Shown piece by piece: positions 14,111 to 20,765 of a DNA stretch of 20,765 bases. The DNA is from an uncultured Lachnospiraceae bacterium (GTDB taxonomy: Bacteria; Bacillota; Clostridia; Lachnospirales; Lachnospiraceae), in NCBI GenBank assembly GCA_910586255.1, contig CAJUHR010000049.1, positions 1-20,765 of the forward strand, given 5' to 3'. The notes below the pieces were generated by a model. The model made no database searches. It was not told the origin of the DNA and saw only the letters and a list, made by a program, of their open reading frames with translations. Within the stretch, counting starts at the first letter, position 1. Each line of letters begins with the position of its first letter. Position numbers and translations under genes: made by a program.

Positions 14111-16024
14111 ATGAGTGCAGAATACGGAGCGGACCAGATTCAGATTCTCGAAGGACTGGAAGCGGTCCGGAAGCGTCCCGGTATGTATATCGGCAGTACT
14201 TCAACCAGAGGACTTCATCATCTGGTATATGAGATCGTGGACAATTCTGTTGATGAAGCGCTGGCAGGATTTTGCGACAGGATTGAGGTGACGATTAATG
14301 GTGACAATTCCATTACAGTCACGGACAATGGCAGAGGGATTCCGGTGGGAATCCAGAAAAAAGCCGGGATCCCTGCCGTTGAGGTAGTATTTACTATCCT
14401 TCATGCCGGCGGTAAATTCGGCGGAGGAGGATACAAAGTATCCGGCGGCCTTCACGGTGTGGGCGCCTCTGTTGTAAATGCTCTTTCCATATTTTTGGAG
14501 GTAAGGATTTATCAGGATGGAAAGATTTACCAGCAACGTTATGAGAGGGGAAAGGTAATGTACCCCTTAAAAGTTGTGGGGGAATGTTCCCAGGATAAAC
14601 ACGGGACAGAGGTGGTATTTTTACCGGATCCCGAGATTTTTGAGGAGACGGTTTACGATTTTCAGATTCTCAGGGTGCGCCTTCAGGAAACAGCGTTTCT
14701 CACTAAAAACCTGAAAATTATACTGCGGGATGACAGGGAGGAAAAAAAGGAGAAAACCTTCCACTATGAAGGAGGAATCAAGGAATTTGTCACTTACATG
14801 AATAAAGGAAAGTCTGCCATTTATGACAAGGTGGTCTACTGTGAAGGAATCAGGGATAATATTTATGTGGAAGTGGCAATGCAGCATAACGACTCCTACA
14901 CGGAAAATATTTACAGCTTTGTCAATAATGTCAATACTCCTGAGGGAGGAACTCATCTGGCCGGATTTAAAAATGCTCTCACCAAGACAATCAATGATTA
15001 TGCCAGGAAAAATAAGCTTTTAAAGGAAAATGAAGAAAATTTGAGCGGTGAGGATATTCGGGAAGGTCTGACTGCTATTATCAGCGTAAAAATCGAGGAA
15101 CCCCAATTTGAAGGCCAGACAAAGCAGAAATTAGGAAACAGCGAGGCCAGAGGAGCTGTCGATAATGTAGTCAGTGAACAGCTTACCTACTTTTTGGAGC
15201 AGAACCCCAATGCGGCAAAAACCATCTGTGAAAAGTCTGTTCTCGCCCAGAGGGCCCGGGCGGCTGCCAGAAAGGCAAGAGATTTGACCAGAAGAAAAAC
15301 TGCTTTGGAGGGGATGGCTCTTCCCGGAAAGCTTGCCGATTGCTCTAACAAAGATCCTGAAAAATGCGAGATATTTATTGTGGAGGGAGATTCTGCCGGA
15401 GGCTCTGCAAAGACTGCCCGTTCCCGGGATAACCAGGCAATTCTTCCTCTTAGGGGAAAAATTCTCAATGTGGAGAAGGCCAGGCTTGACAAGATTTATG
15501 CCAATGCGGAGATTAAGGCAATGATTACCGCCTTTGGAACAGGGATTCACGATGATTTTGATATTTCCAAGCTTCGATATCACAAAATCATTATCATGAC
15601 AGATGCGGATGTGGATGGTGCCCATATCAGTACATTGATGCTGACTTTTTTGTATCGGTTTATGCCGGAGCTGATTCGTCAGGGACATGTTTATCTGGCT
15701 CAGCCTCCTCTATATAAGCTGGAAAAAAATAAGAGAATCTGGTATGCATACAGCGATGAGGAACTGAATCAGATTTTAAAAGAAGTCGGAAGAGACAATA
15801 ACAACAAGATTCAGCGCTATAAAGGTCTTGGGGAGATGGATGCGGAACAGCTTTGGGAGACTACCATGGACCCGGAGAGAAGGATTCTCTTGCGGGTAAA
15901 TATGGATGACGATGTGATATCAGAGCTGGATTTGACCTTTACCACCCTGATGGGAGATCAGGTGGAGCCGAGAAGGGAATTTATTGAGGCAAACGCTAAA
16001 TATGTACAGAACCTGGACATTTAG
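14111..16024 (+). CDS. gyrB: DNA gyrase subunit B
   Basis: The 637-residue ATPase subunit of gyrase. The GHKL ATPase domain has VDNSVDEALAG, TDNGRGIPVG and GGLHGVGASVVNAL; the transducer region carries the QTKQKLGNSEAR block; the TOPRIM domain has EGDSAGG at 425-431 and DADVD at 498-502 for metal binding; the tail contains the RYKGLGEMDAEQLW block. The length is that of the short Gram-positive GyrB without the insertion of E. coli GyrB (804). PLRGKILNVEKA has Arg where E. coli has Lys447, as is usual in Gram-positives. AGGAGG lies 8 nt before the ATG. It starts 17 nt after recF, and gyrA follows after 24 nt. Confidence 0.98.
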   Translation: MSAEYGADQIQILEGLEAVRKRPGMYIGSTSTRGLHHLVYEIVDNSVDEALAGFCDRIEVTINGDNSITVTDNGRGIPVGIQKKAGIPAVEVVFTILHAGGKFGGGGYKVSGGLHGVGASVVNALSIFLEVRIYQDGKIYQQRYERGKVMYPLKVVGECSQDKHGTEVVFLPDPEIFEETVYDFQILRVRLQETAFLTKNLKIILRDDREEKKEKTFHYEGGIKEFVTYMNKGKSAIYDKVVYCEGIRDNIYVEVAMQHNDSYTENIYSFVNNVNTPEGGTHLAGFKNALTKTINDYARKNKLLKENEENLSGEDIREGLTAIISVKIEEPQFEGQTKQKLGNSEARGAVDNVVSEQLTYFLEQNPNAAKTICEKSVLAQRARAAARKARDLTRRKTALEGMALPGKLADCSNKDPEKCEIFIVEGDSAGGSAKTARSRDNQAILPLRGKILNVEKARLDKIYANAEIKAMITAFGTGIHDDFDISKLRYHKIIIMTDADVDGAHISTLMLTFLYRFMPELIRQGHVYLAQPPLYKLEKNKRIWYAYSDEELNQILKEVGRDNNNKIQRYKGLGEMDAEQLWETTMDPERRILLRVNMDDDVISELDLTFTTLMGDQVEPRREFIEANAKYVQNLDI

Positions 16025-16048
16025 TTTTTCAAAGGTAAGGAGAATAGT

Positions 16049-18580
16049 ATGGAACCAAATGTTTTTGACAAAGTCCATGATATAGATCTGAAAACCACCA
16101 TGGAAAAATCTTATATTGATTATGCCATGAGTGTGATTGCAGCTCGTGCCCTTCCGGATGTGAGAGACGGATTAAAGCCTGTTCAGCGCCGGGTTCTCTA
16201 TTCCATGATTGAGTTAAATAACGGACCGGATAAGCCTCACAGAAAATGTGCCCGTATCGTAGGTGATACCATGGGTAAATATCATCCCCATGGAGACAGC
16301 TCCATCTACGGTGCTTTAGTTAATATGGCTCAGGAATGGTCTACCCGTTATCCCCTGGTGGACGGCCATGGAAATTTTGGATCCGTGGACGGCGATGGGG
16401 CGGCGGCCATGCGTTACACGGAGGCCAGGCTAAGTAAAATCTCCATGGAGATGCTGGCAGATATCAACAAGGATACGGTGGACTTTGTTCCCAACTTTGA
16501 TGAGACAGAAAAAGAGCCCACTGTACTTCCGTCCAGGTACCCAAACCTTCTTGTCAATGGTACTACCGGAATTGCCGTGGGAATGGCTACCAATATACCT
16601 CCTCATAATCTGAGAGAGGTGATTTCCGCCGTTGTTCGGATTATTGACAATAGGGTGATGGAGGATAAGGACACCACCATCGATGAAATTTTAGAGATTG
16701 TAAAGGGACCAGATTTTCCCACGGGAGCAACGATTCTTGGAAAGGCCGGCATAGAGGAGGCATACCGAACCGGCCGCGGAAAGATAAGAGTCCGTGCTGT
16801 TTCGGATATTGAGACTTTCCCCAACGGAAAAAGCCGGATTATCATCACGGAGCTTCCTTATTTGGTCAATAAGGCAAGGCTGATAGAAAAGATTGCGGAG
16901 CTTGTAAAGGAAAAGAGAGTGGACGGCATCACGGATCTGAGGGATGAGTCAGACCGTCAGGGAATGAGGGTGGTTATTGAACTGCGCCGGGATGTAAATG
17001 CCAGTGTGATTTTAAATCAGCTTTACAAGCATACCCAGCTTCAGGATACCTTTGGGGTCATCATGCTGTCTCTTGTAAATAATGAGCCGAAGGTTTTAAA
17101 TCTTCTTGATATGCTCAATTATTATTTAAAGCATCAGGAGGATGTGGTAACCCGCCGTACAAGATATGATCTGAATAAGGCAGAGGAACGGGCCCATATT
17201 TTACAAGGTCTCCTGATTGCCCTGGATCACATTGATGAGGTAATTCGGATTATTCGGGGATCTGATACGGTACAGACAGCCAAGACTCAGTTAATGGAGC
17301 GTTTTGGTCTGACAGAGGTTCAGGCTCAGGCCATTGTGGACATGCGTCTGAGAGCTCTAACCGGTTTGGAGCGGGGAAGGCTTGAAAATGAGTACAATGA
17401 GCTGATGGTCCGCATTGGGGAGTTAAAGGCGATTTTGGCTGATGAGAAAAAGCTGTTAGGGGTGATAAAAGAAGAGATTCTTGTTATTTCCGGCAAATAC
17501 GGAGATGACAGAAAGACTTCTATTGGTTTTGACGAGTATGACATGTCCATGGAGGATTTGATTCCCAATGAGAGAACCATTGTAGCCATGACAAAGCTTG
17601 GGTATATCAAACGCATGAGTGTGGATAACTTTAAGAGTCAAAATCGGGGCGGAAAAGGAATCAAGGGAATGCAGATCATTGATGAGGATTATATTGAGGA
17701 GCTGATTCTTACCCACAACCACAATTATATTATGTTCTTCACCAACAAGGGAAGAGCTTACCGTCTGAAAGCCTATGCCATCCCGGAGGGAAGCCGGACA
17801 GCCAGGGGAACAGCCATTATAAATCTGATACAGCTTCAGCCGGACGAGAAGATCAGCGCTATTATTCCGGTGAAAAAATATGATGACAAGGATTTCCTCT
17901 TTATGGCCACGAAAAATGGTATGGTTAAGAGAACCCCGATCCGTGAGTACGAGAATGTCCGCAAAAACGGCCTTCAGGCCATTGTTCTGCGGGACGGAGA
18001 CGAGCTTATTGAGGTAAAGGCCACAGACAATGATAAGGATATTTTCCTGGTTACGCAAAAAGGACAGTGTATCCGCTTCCACGAGACAGATGTGAGGATT
18101 ACGGGAAGAGTTTCCATTGGTGTTATAGGCATGAAGCTTAATGAAGGAGATCAGGTGGTTGCCATGCAGATGCACACCCAGGGTGAGTGTATGCTGGTTG
18201 TGTCGGCCAATGGTATGGGAAAGAGGACTCCTATTGAGGAATTTACCTGTCAGAACCGGGGCGGCAAGGGGATTCTCTGCTACAAGATTACAGAAAAGAC
18301 AGGAGATCTAGTAGGAGCAAAGCTGGTTCATGATGACCATGATATTATGATTATTACTACAGAAGGAATTGTTATCCGTATTTCCGTAGATGATATTTCC
18401 ATAATCGGGCGCAATACCTCCGGTGTTAAGCTGATGGATATTGCCCCGGAGTCGGATGTAAAGGTGGCCAGTATTGCAAAGGTTCGGGATGACGGAAAGA
18501 AGTCTGAGGGTGACGGGATCGAGGAGCTGGAACTTGAGGATATTTCTGAAGAAGCTATAAAAAATAAGGAAAATAATTAA
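16049..18580 (+). CDS. gyrA: DNA gyrase subunit A
   Basis: The 843-residue DNA-cleaving subunit of gyrase. The catalytic Tyr123 lies in AAAMRYTEARL. The quinolone region reads HPHGDSSIYGALV: Ser84 matches E. coli Ser83, and Gly88 (codon 16310-16312) stands where E. coli has Asp87. The C-terminal DNA-wrapping propeller (from about 510) holds a GyrA-box, QNRGGKG, at 531-537 and an identical heptapeptide at 735-741. The very C-terminus is acidic (ELELEDISEEAI), which in other gyrases tunes supercoiling. AAGGAG lies 6-7 nt before the ATG. The + strand is strongly G-rich. A hairpin terminator follows. Confidence 0.98.
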   Translation: MEPNVFDKVHDIDLKTTMEKSYIDYAMSVIAARALPDVRDGLKPVQRRVLYSMIELNNGPDKPHRKCARIVGDTMGKYHPHGDSSIYGALVNMAQEWSTRYPLVDGHGNFGSVDGDGAAAMRYTEARLSKISMEMLADINKDTVDFVPNFDETEKEPTVLPSRYPNLLVNGTTGIAVGMATNIPPHNLREVISAVVRIIDNRVMEDKDTTIDEILEIVKGPDFPTGATILGKAGIEEAYRTGRGKIRVRAVSDIETFPNGKSRIIITELPYLVNKARLIEKIAELVKEKRVDGITDLRDESDRQGMRVVIELRRDVNASVILNQLYKHTQLQDTFGVIMLSLVNNEPKVLNLLDMLNYYLKHQEDVVTRRTRYDLNKAEERAHILQGLLIALDHIDEVIRIIRGSDTVQTAKTQLMERFGLTEVQAQAIVDMRLRALTGLERGRLENEYNELMVRIGELKAILADEKKLLGVIKEEILVISGKYGDDRKTSIGFDEYDMSMEDLIPNERTIVAMTKLGYIKRMSVDNFKSQNRGGKGIKGMQIIDEDYIEELILTHNHNYIMFFTNKGRAYRLKAYAIPEGSRTARGTAIINLIQLQPDEKISAIIPVKKYDDKDFLFMATKNGMVKRTPIREYENVRKNGLQAIVLRDGDELIEVKATDNDKDIFLVTQKGQCIRFHETDVRITGRVSIGVIGMKLNEGDQVVAMQMHTQGECMLVVSANGMGKRTPIEEFTCQNRGGKGILCYKITEKTGDLVGAKLVHDDHDIMIITTEGIVIRISVDDISIIGRNTSGVKLMDIAPESDVKVASIAKVRDDGKKSEGDGIEELELEDISEEAIKNKENN

Positions 18581-18611
18581 TCATAACAGTTCAGGAGCTG
18601 GGAAATAATCA

Positions 18612-18651
18612 AAAGGGCGGATCAAGAACAAGGTGTCAGGATCCGCCTTTT
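18612..18651 (+). terminator. Intrinsic terminator after gyrA
   Basis: Arms 18612-18623 and 18640-18651 form a 12-bp stem (core GGCGGATC/GATCCGCC, one G-T pair) with a 16-nt loop. The T-run (CTTTTATAT) partly overlaps the 3' arm. It lies 32 nt past gyrA and 39 nt before the fumarase gene, with no clear promoter in the remaining gap, so it may act as an attenuator for the fum genes. Confidence 0.75.
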
Positions 18652-18689
18652 ATATCTTGAGTGATAAAAGAAAATCAGGAGGTAATTCA

Positions 18690-19532
18690 TTGAGACTGAT
18701 ACAGGCATCGGAGATTACAAAAAATATTTGTGAGATGTGTATAGAGGCAAATCACTTTTTGTCTCAGGATATGAGACAGGCCTTTGATAACTCCAAAGAA
18801 AAAGAAAAATCTCCATTAGGAAGACAGATTCTTGGTCAGCTGCAGGAAAATTTAAAGATTGCAGGAGAGGATATGATTCCCATCTGTCAGGATACAGGTA
18901 TGGCTGTAATTTTTCTAAAAATAGGCCAGGATGTACATATTGAAGGCGGCGATCTGACAGATGCAATAAATCAGGGAGTCAGGGACGGATATGTCAGTGG
19001 TTACTTGAGAAAGTCTGTGGTAAGAGATCCAATTGAGAGAGAAAATACAAAGGATAATACTCCTGCAGTCTTGCATTGTGAGATTGTCCCCGGAGATCAG
19101 ATTGATATTACTGTAGCTCCCAAGGGTTTTGGAAGTGAAAATATGAGCCGGATATTTATGTTAAAGCCGGCAGACGGAATCGAAGGAGTGAAGGAGGCGA
19201 TTCTCACGGCAGTGAAGGATGCGGGCCCTAATGCCTGTCCTCCCATGGTAGTCGGTGTGGGAATCGGAGGTACCTTTGAAAAATGTGCTCTGATGGCTAA
19301 GCACGCGCTGACCAGAGACTTAAAAGAATCTTCCCCTGTTCCTTATATTCAGAATCTGGAAAATGAGATGCTTGAAAAAATTAATAAACTTGGAATCGGT
19401 CCGGGAGGCTTAGGTGGAACCGTGACCGCTCTTTCTGTGAATATTGAGACTTATCCTACTCACATAGCAGGACTTCCTGTTGCAGTTAATATATGCTGTC
19501 ATGTAAACCGCCATGCCCACAGAATCATATGA
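18690..19532 (+). CDS. Class I fumarate hydratase, alpha subunit
   Basis: A 280-residue N-terminal-type subunit of the two-gene, oxygen-sensitive [4Fe-4S] fumarase (TtdA/FumA-N family), which interconverts fumarate and malate with the beta subunit at 19688. Likely cluster ligands are Cys66 (ICQDTG), Cys183 (GPNACPP) and one of Cys269/Cys270 (CCHVNRH), spaced much as in E. coli FumA (105, 224, 318). The blocks RENTKDNTPAV and the glycine-rich GIGPGGLGGT are also typical. The start is TTG at 18690, set by a perfect AGGAGG 7 nt upstream; no ATG lies near, and longer frames run into the terminator. L-tartrate dehydratase has the same layout, so fumarase is the likelier but not the only reading. 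Confidence 0.92.
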   Translation: MRLIQASEITKNICEMCIEANHFLSQDMRQAFDNSKEKEKSPLGRQILGQLQENLKIAGEDMIPICQDTGMAVIFLKIGQDVHIEGGDLTDAINQGVRDGYVSGYLRKSVVRDPIERENTKDNTPAVLHCEIVPGDQIDITVAPKGFGSENMSRIFMLKPADGIEGVKEAILTAVKDAGPNACPPMVVGVGIGGTFEKCALMAKHALTRDLKESSPVPYIQNLENEMLEKINKLGIGPGGLGGTVTALSVNIETYPTHIAGLPVAVNICCHVNRHAHRII

Positions 19533-19584
19533 TGTACTGACTGATTGTCAGGTGATAAGAGTTTCATGGTTAAAATCATGTACA

Positions 19585-19655
19585 GATATAGGATTGCGGG
19601 AGCACAAAGTGCGGAGCAATCCGGTATCAGAGGGGTCAAAAGACCTTTTGACCCC
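19585..19655. repeat. Composite double-hairpin element (copy B) inside the fumarase operon
   Basis: First hairpin: GATAT then GGATTGC (19585-19597) pairs with GCAATCC then GTATC (19616-19628) with one mismatch, enclosing a GGGA/GGA internal loop and an inner GCAC-AAA-GTGC hairpin. Second: a perfect 10-bp stem GGGGTCAAAA/TTTTGACCCC (19632-19655) with GACC loop. No T-run follows. A smaller CTGAC/GTCAG hairpin lies upstream (19537-19551). The gap 19533-19687 holds no gene. The layout matches copy A at 16-78. Confidence 0.6.
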
Positions 19656-19687
19656 AACATCATATATATTAGAATTGGAGAAAATTT

Positions 19688-20242
19688 ATGGATAAAAAAA
19701 TAAAAGTACCCATAAGCAAAGAGGATGCCGCTAGCCTTAAGGCGGGGGATTATGTATTTCTCACCGGAACGATCTATACGGCGAGAGATGCTGCTCACAA
19801 AAGAATGCAGGAAGCAATGGATAGGGGAGATAAGGTTCCTATAGAGCTTTCAGGAAATGTTATCTATTATATGGGGCCATCTCCTGCCAGAGAGGAGCGT
19901 CCTATCGGTTCGGCTGGCCCCACTACAGCCAGCCGTATGGATAAATATACGCCGCGGCTTTTAGATCTGGGATTGGGAGCTATGATTGGAAAAGGAAAGA
20001 GAAGTCAGGCGGTGATTGACGCCATTGTTCGCAATGGTTCTGTATATTTTGCCGCAATCGGAGGAGCAGGAGCTTTGCTTTCCAAAAGAATTATCTCTTC
20101 TCAGGTTATTGCTTATGAGGACTTGGGAACAGAGGCCATAAGACGGCTGGAGGTGAAGGATTTTCCGGTTGTGGTTGTGATTGACGGAGATGGGAATAAT
20201 TTGTATGAGACGGCGGTTTTAGAATATAGGAATAAGTGTTGA
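19688..20242 (+). CDS. Class I fumarate hydratase, beta subunit
   Basis: A 184-residue C-terminal-type subunit (TtdB/FumA-C family) that completes the active site of the [4Fe-4S] fumarase. Family blocks are the LTGTIYTARDAAHKRM segment (25-40), the GPSPAREERPIGSAGPTTASRMD stretch (about 63-85), MIGKGKRS and FAAIGGAGALL. TIYTARD and GPTTASRMD are the parts normally involved in substrate binding and catalysis. The ATG has TTGGAG about 8 nt upstream. It follows the alpha gene on the same strand but after 155 nt filled with a hairpin element, much more than the short gap usual for this pair. Tartrate dehydratase beta subunit is the alternative. Confidence 0.93.
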   Translation: MDKKIKVPISKEDAASLKAGDYVFLTGTIYTARDAAHKRMQEAMDRGDKVPIELSGNVIYYMGPSPAREERPIGSAGPTTASRMDKYTPRLLDLGLGAMIGKGKRSQAVIDAIVRNGSVYFAAIGGAGALLSKRIISSQVIAYEDLGTEAIRRLEVKDFPVVVVIDGDGNNLYETAVLEYRNKC

Positions 20243-20253
20243 AGAAAAAGAAA

Positions 20254-20304
20254 GTCCGCATCTGAAAAATAAGAATGCCTTTGGACGCGTTCTCGCTTGC
20301 AGAT
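20254..20304. repeat. Nested inverted repeat downstream of the fumarase genes
   Basis: An outer ATCTG/CAGAT pair (20260-20264, 20300-20304) encloses AGAATGC/GCGTTCT (20272-20278, 20287-20293; one G-T pair) with an 8-nt loop. GTCC (20254-20257) could instead pair with GGAC (20283-20286). No T-run follows, so it is a poor terminator. The rest of 20243-20438 holds no gene that I can see; its end (20400-20435) is A-rich. Confidence 0.35.
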
Positions 20305-20438
20305 ACACGTAGTGGAGTGGTTATGGGGGATTATTGGATAATTTGAAAAATGTGTGTATCAATATGTAGGGAAGGATGGGATGGAAAGGCAATATTTAGT
20401 ATAGAAGAAAAAAATAAAAAAATGATGAAAAATATGGG

Positions 20439-20467
20439 TTGACAAGCTTGGATTTTTCAATTATAAT
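20439..20467 (+). promoter_or_regulatory. Consensus promoter for tRNA-Ser
   Basis: A perfect TTGACA (20439-20444), 17-nt spacer and perfect TATAAT (20462-20467). An A-rich stretch upstream (20405-20433) could act as an UP element. The start is expected near 20474, about 52 nt before the mature tRNA. Confidence 0.92.
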
Positions 20468-20525
20468 GGGCTATGCGTTTCGGAACAATGATGTTTCAAA
20501 CGTGATCATATGGAATAAGTCATTC

Positions 20526-20613
20526 GGAGAAATACTCAAGAGGCCGAAGAGGCGCCCCTGCTAAGGGTGTAGGTCGGGCAACCGGCGCGAGGGTTCAAAT
20601 CCCTCTTTCTCCG
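20526..20613 (+). tRNA. tRNA-Ser (anticodon GCU)
   Basis: An 88-nt class II tRNA. The acceptor stem GGAGAAA pairs with TTTCTCC (20606-20612), discriminator G at 20613. The D-arm is closed by CTC/GAG. The anticodon stem CGCCC/GGGTG encloses CTGCTAA with anticodon GCT at 20560-20562. A long variable arm (about 20570-20589) marks it as serine type, and GAGGG-TTCAAAT-CCCTC is the T-arm. CCA is not encoded and must be added. It reads AGC/AGU codons. Confidence 0.96.
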
Positions 20614-20632
20614 TTCTTTTCCAAATGATTAT

Positions 20633-20686
20633 TTTTTTCACTTCTAAATAACCGGCTGAGACAGGCCAAAATAAAAAGTGAAAAAA
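20633..20686. repeat. 11-bp inverted repeat between tRNA-Ser and the next promoter
   Basis: TTTTTTCACTT (20633-20643) is repeated inverted as AAGTGAAAAAA (20676-20686) around a 32-nt centre. The left arm's T-run could help end the tRNA transcript, and the right arm is part of the A-tracts upstream of the promoter at 20701. Neither strand has a T-run after the 3' arm. Confidence 0.4.
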
Positions 20687-20729
20687 GTTGAAAAAAGTTG
20701 TTGACAAACTTTGCAGAGTGTGATAAGAT
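20681..20729 (+). promoter_or_regulatory. Strong promoter with UP-like A-tracts, probably for an rRNA operon
   Basis: A perfect TTGACA (20701-20706), 17-nt spacer and TAAGAT (20724-20729). Directly upstream are two tandem copies of AAAAAAGTTG (20681-20690, 20691-20700), like an UP element. The transcript would leave the window at its right edge with no open reading frame or ribosome binding site yet seen. The strength and the tRNA neighbour suggest 16S rRNA next; that is inference. Confidence 0.82.
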
Positions 20730-20765
20730 AAACGAGTTGCTGCTGAGGAAGCCAACAAGAGAGAA

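Noticed and set aside
15131..15688. Long open frame on the - strand inside gyrB (and similar ones in gyrA and mnmG)
   Set aside because: Antisense to strongly conserved genes, no ribosome binding site, no recognisable family; shadows of codon bias.
19513..19695. Small frame spanning the gap between the fumarase subunit genes
   Set aside because: It runs through both hairpins, overlaps both real genes and resembles no protein family.
20492..20508. TGTTTCA followed by CGTGA, resembling a second parS
   Set aside because: The centre has an extra AA and the right half is not complementary; it is far from the consensus palindrome and lies in the tRNA leader.
1..20765. CRISPR array, insertion sequence, prophage or toxin-antitoxin system
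   Set aside because: No regularly spaced repeats, transposase, integrase or toxin-like genes were seen; gene content is housekeeping.

Overview
The window is the chromosomal replication-origin locus of a low-to-mid GC Gram-positive anaerobe, most likely a Lachnospiraceae member (class Clostridia). This rests on the Bacillota-type gene order around dnaA, Gram-positive style promoters and Shine-Dalgarno sites, a two-gene [4Fe-4S] class I fumarase, and a GyrA active-site region of a type I associate with Lachnospiraceae. The family assignment is inference; the origin assignment is strong.

Layout. Positions 1-292 hold a composite hairpin repeat and one perfect parS centromere site (169-184), followed by a glyoxalase I-like gene on the + strand. 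From 733 to 9576 every gene is on the - strand. Read from the origin outward they are: an ECF vitamin-transporter S component, rpmH, rnpA, yidD, yidC, khpB (jag), mnmE, mnmG, rsmG and tag. Intrinsic terminators after rpmH and after khpB probably set stepwise expression levels in this cluster. The intergenic regions 9577-9913 and 11288-11618 flank dnaA and carry two clusters of DnaA boxes, so the origin is bipartite as in Bacillus. From 9914 to 20242 everything is on the + strand: dnaA, dnaN, the S4-domain gene yaaA, recF, gyrB, gyrA, a terminator, then the alpha and beta subunit genes of class I fumarate hydratase. The right edge has a consensus promoter driving tRNA-Ser(GCU), then a strong promoter with A-tracts that fires out of the window, probably into an rRNA operon.

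How the genes work together. The + side makes the initiator, sliding clamp, RecF and gyrase. The - side makes ribosomal protein L34, the RNase P protein, the YidC/YidD membrane-insertion machinery, an RNA-binding regulator, and the MnmE/MnmG tRNA wobble-uridine and RsmG 16S rRNA modification enzymes. Transcription diverges from the origin, so nearly all genes are co-directional with replication; gloA is the head-on exception.

Most of the window is conserved housekeeping sequence and I found no convincing new multi-gene system. The points most worth a second look are a composite hairpin repeat seen at both ends of the window (one copy splits the fumarase genes), a vitamin-transporter gene with a candidate operator inside the origin locus, a dense inverted DnaA-box array, a GyrA with Gly at the quinolone-resistance position equal to E. 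coli Asp87, and a parS site with no parAB in view.
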